Source: DASYAN01 sp036501345 | GTDB lineage: Bacteria > Chloroflexota > Ktedonobacteria > Ktedonobacterales > Ktedonobacteraceae | Assembly (NCBI GenBank): GCA_036501345.1 | Contig: DASYAN010000263.1 | Location: 1-7,776, forward strand | Reading direction: 5' to 3' | DNA length: 7,776 nt | Shown here: one piece after another, positions 1 to 6,487 of the stretch | Layout of the letters: each line of letters starts with the position of its first letter | How positions within the stretch are numbered: position 1 is the stretch's first letter | Program-made: the position numbers and the translations under genes | Notes under the pieces: model-generated | What the model saw: the letters and a program-made list of their open reading frames with translations, nothing else | The model's database searches: none | Told to the model about the DNA's origin: nothing

Positions 1-1
1 T

Positions 2-244
2 CCGCTGGCGCTGCCTGCTATTCTTGCTGCTATCCGAACTGGCTTTACCCTCTCAATTACAGGAGCACTGGTGGGTGAATTTGTCTGTTCTCCTGATAGA
101 GGACTGGGTGGGTTAGTCGAAGTGGCTTTGGGCCAATACAATATATCATTCCTATTTGCCACTGTGGTTGTACTGGCTGTGCTAGCTGCGATTTATTATA
201 GCGCGACTTGGTTGCTGGTGAAAATGGCTGCAGCTATCTACTAA
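2..244 (+). CDS. ABC importer permease, C-terminal fragment (SsuC/TauC/ThiX/RibX type)
   Basis: Only the last 80 residues are in the window; the gene starts upstream and ends in TAA at 242-244. The fragment opens with the Leu-Pro that closes the EAA coupling loop of binding-protein-dependent permeases. It continues with a Gly-Ala-Leu-Val-Gly-Glu-Phe stretch, then Gly-Leu-Gly-Gly-Leu-Val, and a final hydrophobic segment at about residues 49-73 of the fragment. This is the usual end of the single-permease importers for sulfonates, taurine, pyrimidine precursors and riboflavin. In the membrane it would pair with an ATPase (not seen here) and take substrate from the lipoprotein encoded 74 bases downstream. 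The family call is firm. The substrate is not shown by this fragment, but the downstream binding protein hints at a flavin or a similar heterocycle. Confidence 0.85.
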   Translation, partial: PLALPAILAAIRTGFTLSITGALVGEFVCSPDRGLGGLVEVALGQYNISFLFATVVVLAVLAAIYYSATWLLVKMAAAIY

Positions 245-266
245 TTTAGTAGAATTTCATGTTCTG

Positions 267-294
267 TATATCATTCATCCGAATGAATGATATA
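267..294 (+). repeat. 12-bp hairpin between permease and binding-protein genes
   Basis: TATATCATTCAT (267-278) and ATGAATGATATA (283-294) are perfect complements around a CCGA loop, followed by TTATTT and then at once by the ribosome binding site GGAAGGAG (301-308). It lies inside the presumed operon. It could be a leaky attenuator or an mRNA 3'-end stabiliser that sets binding protein and permease levels apart. The stem is AT-rich and the T tract is interrupted, so strong termination is doubtful. Confidence 0.6.
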
Positions 295-318
295 TTATTT
301 GGAAGGAGATTCCTTGCA

Positions 319-1326
319 ATGTCTAGGTATCATCGTTCTTCTCTCGTATTATCTATGATGGCTATTTTGATGACAATAACTCTATTGCTCACTGCTTGTG
401 GTAGTGGACCTACATCAAGCGGGGCATCTTCAACACCATTGAAGAGTATATCGATTGGCCTGAGCTATAATCCCGATATTCAATTTGCACCATTCTATGT
501 AGCTCTTAGTAAGGGCTACTATAAAGCGGGAGGCTTGAATGTTACCTTGAATCACGGCACAGTGGATACTGCGTTTGCTACGCTAATAGCAGGCAAGAGC
601 ACGTTTGCCTTTGCAGGTGGAGATGAACTGCTTGGTGAACTCAACAAGAATAAGGACTTGCAGGCCGTAGACGTTGCCACAGTCTATCAAAAGTATCCAG
701 TGAGTCTGATTGTCCCTGCTGATTCGTCTATCAAAACGCTAGCAGATCTTAAGGGGCACACTATAGGAGATCCCCTTGGTTTTGGATCGACTTACACAGG
801 TTTGCGAGCATTGCTGGACAGTGCGAAAATCCCGCTCTCTGATGTGAATGTCCAAATTATTGGCTTTAATCAGGTTGCCTCGCTTACTCAGCATAGGGTA
901 GACGCTGTGATGGGTTATTCAAACAGTCAGCCGCTTCAAATAGAGAGTGCTGGCATGAAGGTACGTACCTTTGACGTTTCAGACTATCTACCTCTCATCT
1001 CTAATGGAATCATCACAACTCAACAAACAAGCCATACTCAGTCTGGGTTAGTGCGCAGTTTTGTGCAGGCGACGCTCAAGGGATTGCGAGATGTGATCAA
1101 TGATCCCAATAATGCTGTGCAGATCAGTAAGCAATATGTTCCAGGCATGGACGCTTCTCTGGCATTGGAGGTATTGAAAGCGACCATTCCGATCTATAAA
1201 GGAAATGGTCAGCTGGGTTATAACGATAGTAAGATTTGGCAGTCAATGGAGCAATTCTTGGTATCGCAGAAGTTAGGTGCTCCGGTGAATAATCTGGCGC
1301 AGATCTATACAAATCAATATGTCTAA
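319..1326 (+). CDS. ABC importer substrate-binding lipoprotein, NMT1/THI5-like (RibY-like)
   Basis: A 335-residue exported lipoprotein that captures a small molecule outside the membrane and hands it to the permease encoded just upstream. The start at 319 is chosen because GGAAGGAG (301-308) sits 10 bases before it and the product then begins with a proper signal peptide: basic residues, a hydrophobic stretch at about 9-24, and the lipobox Leu-Thr-Ala-Cys with Cys27. An in-frame ATG at 259 would add 20 residues but lacks this ribosome site and overlaps the hairpin. The mature part is a periplasmic-binding fold. The segments Tyr-Asn-Pro-Asp-Ile-Gln-Phe-Ala-Pro-Phe-Tyr (50-60), Tyr-Gln-Lys-Tyr-Pro-Val (123-128) and Ile-Gly-Phe-Asn-Gln (181-185) resemble what I recall of the Chloroflexus riboflavin-binding protein RibY. 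Thiamin-precursor or sulfonate binding is the alternative. The family is fairly sure; the ligand is inferred. Confidence 0.85.
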   Translation: MSRYHRSSLVLSMMAILMTITLLLTACGSGPTSSGASSTPLKSISIGLSYNPDIQFAPFYVALSKGYYKAGGLNVTLNHGTVDTAFATLIAGKSTFAFAGGDELLGELNKNKDLQAVDVATVYQKYPVSLIVPADSSIKTLADLKGHTIGDPLGFGSTYTGLRALLDSAKIPLSDVNVQIIGFNQVASLTQHRVDAVMGYSNSQPLQIESAGMKVRTFDVSDYLPLISNGIITTQQTSHTQSGLVRSFVQATLKGLRDVINDPNNAVQISKQYVPGMDASLALEVLKATIPIYKGNGQLGYNDSKIWQSMEQFLVSQKLGAPVNNLAQIYTNQYV

Positions 1327-1350
1327 TTTTCTCGTTTGTAGAGAAATTCG

Positions 1351-1387
1351 TGAGGACCAGGATGAGCAACGCTCATCCTGGTCCTCA
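1351..1387. repeat. Perfect 17-bp inverted repeat between convergent genes
   Basis: TGAGGACCAGGATGAGC (1351-1367) and its exact complement (1371-1387) flank the 3-base loop AAC. It starts 25 bases after the stop of the binding-protein gene and ends 49 bases short of the end of the convergent lipoprotein gene. The position suits a bidirectional terminator. No T tract follows on either strand, so it is not a textbook intrinsic terminator. It may act as an RNA 3'-end stabiliser, a factor-assisted stop, or a copy of a dispersed repeat. Confidence 0.6.
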
Positions 1388-1436
1388 CTTGATGCTGCAC
1401 AGGAATTTCCCGTTAAGAGCAAATATGAGAAAAATC

Positions 1437-2069
1437 TCAAGAGAATTTGAATGACTTCAGGGTAGGTTGGAAGTCTGTGCTATCTATGCTGTCGAATGTC
1501 GCTGTAGGTCCTGCATAAACAATGACATAGAGCTGTGTAGTGGGCGAAGCTGCTGGATAGTTGCAAGCGAGACCTACGGCTTTTGCATTTACTGTCGTTC
1601 CTTGTTGGGTTATGTCGGCAGTAGCTGCTGTCTGGTTCCAGGTTTGTCCACCGAGAGTTGTCTGAGATGCTATCGAAACCGTTTTGTAGTTTTTCCCACT
1701 TGTGTTGATACCTGCCACTTCCACGGCAGTAGCCACAACCGTTTGTGCTGGAATGGTACCATTTGGATCTGGTAGAACTCCTATCGTAATTGTATTAATC
1801 CCGAGGCTATCAGTAAATGTAGTAGTAGGGAATGCATGTCCTGAAACCTGATGACTATCTTTCTTGTATGTCCAGTCTTTTGGATAATCAATGGTATAAC
1901 CCTGACCCGTGTAGCTATTCACTACAGGTGTTGGGGTAGGTGTCGGTGTCGGGATTGCAGTAGTCCCGCCAGATCCGGACGTACTACATGCGGTGATGAG
2001 CAGTGTGAGCATGAGGCTACAACAAATAAACAATGACCAGGGAAGAGAATAACGTGCATGCAATTTCAT
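1437..2069 (-). CDS. Small lipoprotein with PsbP/DUF1795-like domain
   Basis: A 210-residue predicted lipoprotein of unknown function. It has a basic N-terminus, a hydrophobic segment at about 10-25, and the lipobox Leu-Ile-Thr-Ala-Cys with Cys28 as the anchor. A low-complexity tether follows, with Thr-Pro repeats at 41-48. The remaining roughly 160 residues begin with Gly-Tyr-Thr-Ile-Asp-Tyr-Pro-Lys-Asp-Trp (57-66) and end with Leu-Lys-Ser-Phe-Lys-Phe. Both ends are typical of the PsbP/Mog1-like fold found in many exported proteins of Chloroflexota and Cyanobacteria. The ATG at 2069 is preceded by AGGAG (2086-2082) with a 12-base gap. The gene follows the kinase on the same strand after 179 bases and has its own likely promoter, so it need not share the kinase transcript. 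The lipoprotein call is firm and the fold is tentative; no enzymatic residues are recognised. Confidence 0.85.
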   Translation of the reverse strand: MKLHARYSLPWSLFICCSLMLTLLITACSTSGSGGTTAIPTPTPTPTPVVNSYTGQGYTIDYPKDWTYKKDSHQVSGHAFPTTTFTDSLGINTITIGVLPDPNGTIPAQTVVATAVEVAGINTSGKNYKTVSIASQTTLGGQTWNQTAATADITQQGTTVNAKAVGLACNYPAASPTTQLYVIVYAGPTATFDSIDSTDFQPTLKSFKFS

Positions 2070-2100
2070 GGGTAAATTTAACTCCTAAAATGTTGGTCTT

Positions 2101-2150
2101 TTTGCTCGTCTACGTTTTGCATCTTTTGAGAGATGAAGTAGAAAAGCAAA
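2101..2150 (-). repeat. Interrupted hairpin in the lipoprotein gene leader
   Basis: Three nested complementary pairs share one axis: TTTGC/GCAAA (2101-2105 with 2146-2150), TCTAC/GTAGA (2109-2113 with 2138-2142) and CATCT/AGATG (2120-2124 with 2131-2135), around a 6-base loop. Read on the minus strand it lies in the 5' untranslated region, 31 bases or more before the ATG. It is not followed by a T tract, so it is not a terminator. A role in mRNA stability or translation is possible but unproven. Confidence 0.35.
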
Positions 2151-2191
2151 TGGACATAAATATGTTGCTGAGTATATCATGTTTGATAACG

Positions 2192-2220
2192 ATTTTGAGA
2201 GTGAGCTGACCTCCTGTCAA
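2192..2220 (-). promoter_or_regulatory. Putative sigma-A promoter for the lipoprotein gene
   Basis: Minus-strand TTGACA (2220-2215) is followed after 17 bases by CAAAAT (2197-2192), a 4/6 match to TATAAT. The -35 overlaps an inverted repeat, TGAC-N5-GTCA (2207-2219). A second candidate -10 with an extended TG element (TGATATACT, hexamer at 2176-2171) lies 16 bases further on but has no good -35. Either would give a leader of roughly 90-120 bases. Judged by eye only. Confidence 0.4.
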
Positions 2221-2248
2221 TACTTTTGGGGGATACAAAGGGTCAAAG

Positions 2249-4444
2249 CTAGCTGGGCGGTGCATAGATTGCAACATTTTTAAACGTCACATTGGCTCCT
2301 TGACCAACAGCCAGACCGATTGTGCCACTGGGGTACCACGCTGAACTTGATGCGCCATCCAAGGGTTTGCCATTGATGAAAACGTTGTAGGAGGTGCCCG
2401 AGATTTGCAAATCGATTGTGACTGTTCCTTGCACAGGGCTGGATAGCAATGTTGTCACAGGTGCCTGATTAAGTGCTTGATACCCATTTGGGTCGGTATG
2501 GTAATAGTAAATAGTCCATGTAGCAGATTGTTGATCGATTAAAAAGAGATAAGACTTTTGATGATCACCGGGCTGGCTACGGAAATAAATGCCAAATGTA
2601 CCCTGCGAGTTCGGATTGACTGTTACCTGGGTTTGGATAATGAAGTCGTTAGGCATTTGAGCACCATGAGGCAGTTGGTCTAAAAATGTACCTGTGGCAA
2701 GGTCTGCCATATTTTGTTTGGCAGTGATTTGTGCACCATCTGCTGTGCAGGTAACGCTAGCATCCTGTGAAGTGCTCCACTGCCCTCCCTGTTTATCGCA
2801 TGCAGAAGAAGGTGAGGCTGTTCCATAAAGCATCTGTCCGACTGGTACAGTTGAGGGTGGTGCAGGCAGTACAGGTTGTGGCGCTTGTGGTTGCGGTGTC
2901 GGTGTAGATGCACTTGTCTGTTTTTTCACCACTGGTATCTGTGGCGGATTTGTATGTGTTCCTCTTTGTCCACTTGGCACTGTTTTAAAATATTGATAGG
3001 TAGCTAGACTGCCTCCAATAACGAACAGGATGAGAAAACTAGCGATAAGCACCCTTCGTAGTGGATGCTGTGTCGTGCGAGACCGTGATCGTACGATGGC
3101 TTGCTGGCTAAATTGACGAGCCAGGAGCTGTTCATCCTTTTGTGGATGTTCTGCAGGTTTTGCCTTTTCTGACTGAATTTCTGGCTTGGGATTGTCTATA
3201 GCTATTGGATTTGGTTTTACTGGTGGTAGCGGGTCTGCAACTGTCACGGCTTCTGGTGTAGAGGCAGATGCAATATTAGGTACCAGCGCCTCCTGGGGTA
3301 GGTGTGGATTTTCGGCTGTCTCGGCATTATGGAACTTATCACCATCAGGGTATATGAGCTTAGCTGGTAAAGTTGGTACTGTGGCAATATGCTCCTGGGG
3401 ACTTGGAACATCAGCCGCGTTGGTGGTTTGTTTTACCTGTTCTATGTGTATTTCTGCTTCTAGAGACTCTGATAACTGTTTTTCGTCCTCTGTCTGAATA
3501 TGATTCGTCGATACTGCAGGGTTGGTATCGTCATTGATGATCTTTTGCTTGCTTGGTGGCATCGGCCTCGGATGAATTTGTCCTTGTGAAGCAGCCTGAC
3601 GCAGTGCTCGTGCTAGCTCACCTGCACTAGAGAAGCGCTCTTCTGGAGCCTTTGCTAGGGCTTGCATAACCACTGCTTCTATACTAGGTGCGATATGGGG
3701 ATTGAACTGTCTCATCGATGGTGGATCTACCATCGCATGTCTGATAGCGATAGCGACTGGGGATGTACCTGTGAAGGGGACACGTCCGGTGAGCATATGA
3801 TAGAGAACGACGCCAAGCGAATACACGTCTGTGCGTACATCTAGTGGGTTGCCTGTGCCTTGCTCTGGTGAGAGATATTCGGGTGTTCCAATGATAGTGC
3901 CAGCACTCGTCATGAGAGAAAGCCCGCTATTCTCGACATCTTTGAGGACCTTGGCAAGGCCAAAGTCTGCCAGGAGTAATCTTCCATCGGCGTGAAAGAG
4001 TATATTGCCAGGTTTGAGATCGCGGTGAATAATACCTTGAGCATGAGCACAGTCGAGTCCAGCAGCAGCCTGATTAATGATATCAATAGACTCTTCTAAT
4101 GGAAGGGTCTGGGACTTTTCCAGGCGGTCGCGCAGGGTTCCTCCTGTCACATAAGGCATGACAAGATAGGCGGTATCTCCCATCTCACTATACTCGTAGA
4201 TTGGCATAATATGAATATCATCAAGGGCAGCGATTGCATCGGCCTCGCGGCGAAAACGGATTAGGAATTGTTCACGAGTGTTTTCCTCAATCAGGCCAGG
4301 TAAGATAACCTTGACTGCAACCGTTCGCCGAGGCCGTGACTGTCGTGCTAGATACACTGCACCCATACCACCGCGTCCGAGGAGACGTTGGAGTGTACAT
4401 GTTCCGAGCACTTGCCCTATCAATTCATTGCTATTGCTGAGCAC
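2249..4444 (-). CDS. Transmembrane Ser/Thr protein kinase (PknB type) with an extracytoplasmic beta-rich domain
   Basis: A 731-residue receptor-like kinase. The cytoplasmic kinase domain spans about 11-281: Gly loop GRGGMG (23-28), Lys45 in Val-Ala-Val-Lys, helix-C Glu67, catalytic His140-Arg141-Asp142, Asp160 of DFG, an activation loop with several Ser/Thr, and Ser-Pro-Glu 192-194 in the APE position. All key residues are present, so it should be active. A charged, Pro/Ala/Glu-rich linker of about 180 residues follows. After a basic patch comes one membrane helix (about 465-483), then a Pro/Thr-rich stalk and a domain at about 540-730 with alternating beta strands that resembles concanavalin-like/DUF1080 sugar-binding folds. 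PASTA repeats are absent. The start is GTG at 4444, with AGAGG 10 bases before it and no better in-frame ATG. The lipoprotein gene follows. The ligand and substrates are unknown; the external domain suggests sensing of a glycan or other surface ligand. Confidence 0.93.
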   Translation of the reverse strand: MLSNSNELIGQVLGTCTLQRLLGRGGMGAVYLARQSRPRRTVAVKVILPGLIEENTREQFLIRFRREADAIAALDDIHIMPIYEYSEMGDTAYLVMPYVTGGTLRDRLEKSQTLPLEESIDIINQAAAGLDCAHAQGIIHRDLKPGNILFHADGRLLLADFGLAKVLKDVENSGLSLMTSAGTIIGTPEYLSPEQGTGNPLDVRTDVYSLGVVLYHMLTGRVPFTGTSPVAIAIRHAMVDPPSMRQFNPHIAPSIEAVVMQALAKAPEERFSSAGELARALRQAASQGQIHPRPMPPSKQKIINDDTNPAVSTNHIQTEDEKQLSESLEAEIHIEQVKQTTNAADVPSPQEHIATVPTLPAKLIYPDGDKFHNAETAENPHLPQEALVPNIASASTPEAVTVADPLPPVKPNPIAIDNPKPEIQSEKAKPAEHPQKDEQLLARQFSQQAIVRSRSRTTQHPLRRVLIASFLILFVIGGSLATYQYFKTVPSGQRGTHTNPPQIPVVKKQTSASTPTPQPQAPQPVLPAPPSTVPVGQMLYGTASPSSACDKQGGQWSTSQDASVTCTADGAQITAKQNMADLATGTFLDQLPHGAQMPNDFIIQTQVTVNPNSQGTFGIYFRSQPGDHQKSYLFLIDQQSATWTIYYYHTDPNGYQALNQAPVTTLLSSPVQGTVTIDLQISGTSYNVFINGKPLDGASSSAWYPSGTIGLAVGQGANVTFKNVAIYAPPS

Positions 4445-4769
4445 GCTCGTTGTTCCTCTCGCTAAAATAGATCAAATTGCTAGTATGCTGCATAAAAATA
4501 ACACTTTAACGATAATACCATATTGCTCCTACTTGATGATAGTGGTCTTAAGACGATCATGCACACCATGGGAGCCACTATTTGGTACATTATTATATTG
4601 CCAAGCAATATTGGTGAAAAATGCATCATCGAAAAGCAATAATGACTTCTTGTAAAGTTTTCTTCCCCAATTATAATAGACGTTTCGATTTCGTCAACCG
4701 TTGCGTTAAAATAGATAGGGTGGGATATTTGTGCTTGATTGTATGCTTGTCGTGGGTCTTTTTTCCTAG
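4445..4769 (-). other. Intergenic region: structured kinase leader
   Basis: This 325-base non-coding gap lies between the CDF and kinase genes. From the promoter at 4670-4697 the kinase mRNA would have a leader of about 220 bases. Within it are two inverted repeats: ATAGTGG/CCACTAT (4539-4545 with 4575-4581), whose loop contains the palindrome GTCTTAAGAC (4545-4554), and ATATTGC/GCAATAT (4595-4601 with 4605-4611, loop CAA). I recognise no known riboswitch. Short open frames on the plus strand here have no ribosome site or recognisable product. No clear terminator follows the CDF gene. Confidence 0.5.
4670..4697 (-). promoter_or_regulatory. Putative sigma-A promoter for the kinase gene
   Basis: Minus-strand TTGACG (4697-4692), a 16-base spacer, and a perfect TATAAT (4675-4670). 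This is the best promoter match on the minus strand in this gap. Transcription would start near 4663, giving a leader of about 220 bases before the GTG at 4444. Confidence 0.55.
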
Positions 4770-6227
4770 TTACTGTTCAGGTGGCTCTGTATGGATAGTA
4801 ACTGAATTCAGCTTGGGGTAGGCGTGGCGCAATGCTCGCTTGATCTCTTCTGCCTCGACATGTACCTGACTGAGGGGAGTATTTCCTTCAAAGGTGGTGT
4901 GTAGTACCAGATCGAGATTTGGTACATCTTTGCTATCTTCCTCCCTGGTATCGGCTGGTCGATAGAGATGTACCTCGTGAGCACTATCATTGCCTGCAAT
5001 CGTATCAGCGATTCGGCAAATGTCGGTAGCCATCCCCAGATAGTGTTCTGTCACATCCTGGCGATGTACGATCTGAGAGTTTGGTGCTTCTAAGTGTGTG
5101 GTCACACGGCCTAGGAGCTTATTACTCTGGAGCACTGTCTGCTCCAGTTGAGTTGCTACGGCGTGTGCTTCGCGTAGCTCCATATCGGCTTGAACTTCCA
5201 AGTCAAAATCGGCTTCAAGTTTTCCATTGACCTCGCGTACATGAATGTCATGAGCATGGACGCCGTGTAATTCTGCCAGATAGTGAATCTGGTCTATGAC
5301 AGTTTCTCTTGGGGAGGGCATGGGCTCAACGTGGACCACCACATCAACCTCACCTTGTTCTGAAAAGGAACGTGCCACTTGCATGGCTTCTTTTTCTATG
5401 AGATCGCTCAATGTGTGAATCTGTTCAAAAGTCAGCGTGCGTGGAGCAGCGATAACCACATCTGTAAAAAATTTGTTGCCAGCACGGCGTACGCGTACAC
5501 GCCGGACCTCCGTCACATCCTTGATTTGTGCAATGCAAGTCTGGATCTGTGTTGCCAATTCTCCTGGTGCACGGTCAGTAAGCGCATCAATTGTCTCTTT
5601 GGTTAGCCTCAGGCTAACCCAGATAACGATACCAGAGACTCCCAGTGCTGCTATTGCATCACTCTGGCTGAGCCAACTGGGCAGATGAAGAACCTGGGTC
5701 AAATAAACTACCAGTAAGCCTAGGATCACTACGGACGAGCTCCAGATGTCAGTGCTGAAATGCAGAGCGTCGGCTTCCAATGCCTGACTGCCAAGCTTGT
5801 GGGCGACATGGAGCAATGCTCGTGAGCGTGTGATATCGACTACGATCGAAATGATCATTACCACGAATGCCCAAATGGTAATGTCAATATGTCCTTCATG
5901 AAACAGGAGTCGACGAATAGCTTCAGTAGTGACCCAAATGGCGGTAAGCAGCAGGAGTAGCGCTTCAAGAAGTGCTGAGAGGTTTTCAACCTTGCCGTGT
6001 CCGTAGTTATGGCTAGCATCGGCAGGACGGTCGGCGACATGGACGGCAAAGAAGGTCATCAATGCGGCAACCAAATCTAGCCCTGAATGGGCTGCTTCGG
6101 CGAGAATGCCCAGGCTTCCTGTGAGCCATGCCACGGTAATTTTAAGACTGGTCAGTCCGATAGCAGCTCCAACTGATGAGAGCGCAACAAGGGTTTTTTC
6201 GCGGTGAGCTGTGCCCGCATATAGCAT
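4770..6227 (-). CDS. Cation diffusion facilitator (CDF) metal exporter with extended C-terminal tail
   Basis: A 485-residue inner-membrane divalent-metal/proton antiporter of the CDF family, most likely exporting Zn2+ or a related ion. Six membrane helices lie at about 15-35, 42-63, 85-105, 117-135, 160-180 and 190-207. The transport site is visible as His47-x3-Asp51 in helix 2 and His156-x3-Asp160 at helix 5. The His-Asp/His-Asp set is usually linked to Zn2+, whereas the E. coli YiiP type has Asp-Asp/His-Asp. Tyr-Gly-His-Gly-Lys (75-79) is the family's loop signature. Typical members have about 300 residues. Here the cytosolic tail is about 275 residues and looks like three successive ZT_dimer-type domains ending in His-Val-Glu-Pro (299-302), His-Leu-Glu-Ala-Pro (378-382) and His-Thr-Glu-Pro (479-482). 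The ATG at 6227 follows AGGAGG (6244-6239) with an 11-base gap. No metal regulator gene is adjacent. Confidence 0.93.
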   Translation of the reverse strand: MLYAGTAHREKTLVALSSVGAAIGLTSLKITVAWLTGSLGILAEAAHSGLDLVAALMTFFAVHVADRPADASHNYGHGKVENLSALLEALLLLLTAIWVTTEAIRRLLFHEGHIDITIWAFVVMIISIVVDITRSRALLHVAHKLGSQALEADALHFSTDIWSSSVVILGLLVVYLTQVLHLPSWLSQSDAIAALGVSGIVIWVSLRLTKETIDALTDRAPGELATQIQTCIAQIKDVTEVRRVRVRRAGNKFFTDVVIAAPRTLTFEQIHTLSDLIEKEAMQVARSFSEQGEVDVVVHVEPMPSPRETVIDQIHYLAELHGVHAHDIHVREVNGKLEADFDLEVQADMELREAHAVATQLEQTVLQSNKLLGRVTTHLEAPNSQIVHRQDVTEHYLGMATDICRIADTIAGNDSAHEVHLYRPADTREEDSKDVPNLDLVLHTTFEGNTPLSQVHVEAEEIKRALRHAYPKLNSVTIHTEPPEQ

Positions 6228-6298
6228 AGAAATGAAGGCCTCCTATTGCAGAAATTGCCTAAACATGAACCGAATAAAAGGCTCACACAACGACCATT

Positions 6299-6328
6299 AT
6301 TGTATGCGATGCCAGGGGTAAAGGGCAA
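6299..6328 (-). promoter_or_regulatory. Putative promoter for the CDF gene
   Basis: Minus-strand TTGCCC (6328-6323), an 18-base spacer and TACAAT (6304-6299), a 5/6 match to the -10 consensus. The leader to the ATG at 6227 would be about 65 bases. By eye only; the -35 is a moderate 4/6 match. Confidence 0.45.
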
Positions 6329-6374
6329 GAATGCTTCTGCCGCGTGTCTTCTGCACATATTTGAGCAAATTCAT

Positions 6375-6408
6375 CGCGGCATATAGTTATTTTTGCTATA
6401 TGTTGGCG
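6375..6408. repeat. Inverted repeat between divergent promoters (operator candidate)
   Basis: CATATAG (6380-6386) and CTATATG (6396-6402) are perfect arms around TTATTTTTG. The pairing extends outward through G-T pairs and CG pairs to about 6375 and 6408 with one bulged base. It lies upstream of both the CDF promoter and the T-box promoter, so it could be a protein-binding operator. No regulator gene is in view to link it to. Confidence 0.4.
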
Positions 6409-6430
6409 TCTCTACCATAAAAAATACTAA

Positions 6431-6459
6431 TTGACATCACTGCAGAGAGCTGTTATGCT
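6431..6459 (+). promoter_or_regulatory. Sigma-A promoter of the T-box/argC transcript
   Basis: A consensus TTGACA (6431-6436), a 17-base spacer and TATGCT (6454-6459, 4/6). Transcription would start near 6466, about 20 bases before the first helix of the T-box leader, which is the expected arrangement. Confidence 0.7.
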
Positions 6460-6487
6460 TTTAGCAAAGAACAAATGCATATAGAAT

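Larger units (their letters stand above)
6228..6430. other. Leader and upstream control region of the CDF gene
   Basis: These roughly 200 bases contain no credible gene. They hold the CDF ribosome site, its putative promoter (6299-6328) and an inverted repeat (6375-6408) lying between the two divergent promoters. A 68-codon minus-strand frame crosses this stretch from 6358 into the CDF gene in another frame and shows no recognisable product. Confidence 0.5.

Noticed and set aside
1426..1439. TGAGA-AAAA-TCTCA hairpin overlapping the lipoprotein stop codon as a terminator
   Set aside because: A 5-bp AT-rich stem with no proper T tract is too weak; the 17-bp repeat just downstream is a better candidate.
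1467..1775. 102-codon Cys-rich plus-strand open frame
   Set aside because: It is entirely antisense to the lipoprotein gene; the Cys content mirrors its Thr/Ala codons.
3186..3497. 103-codon plus-strand open frame
   Set aside because: It is antisense to the low-complexity Pro/Ala/Glu linker of the kinase, a composition that readily gives open complementary frames.
4278..4655. 125-codon plus-strand open frame
   Set aside because: About half of it is antisense to the conserved kinase N-terminus and it has no recognisable domain or ribosome site.
4650..4677. Plus-strand promoter TTGTAA-N16-TATAAT
   Set aside because: The TATAAT is a by-product of the near-palindromic minus-strand -10, and no plus-strand gene follows before 6894.
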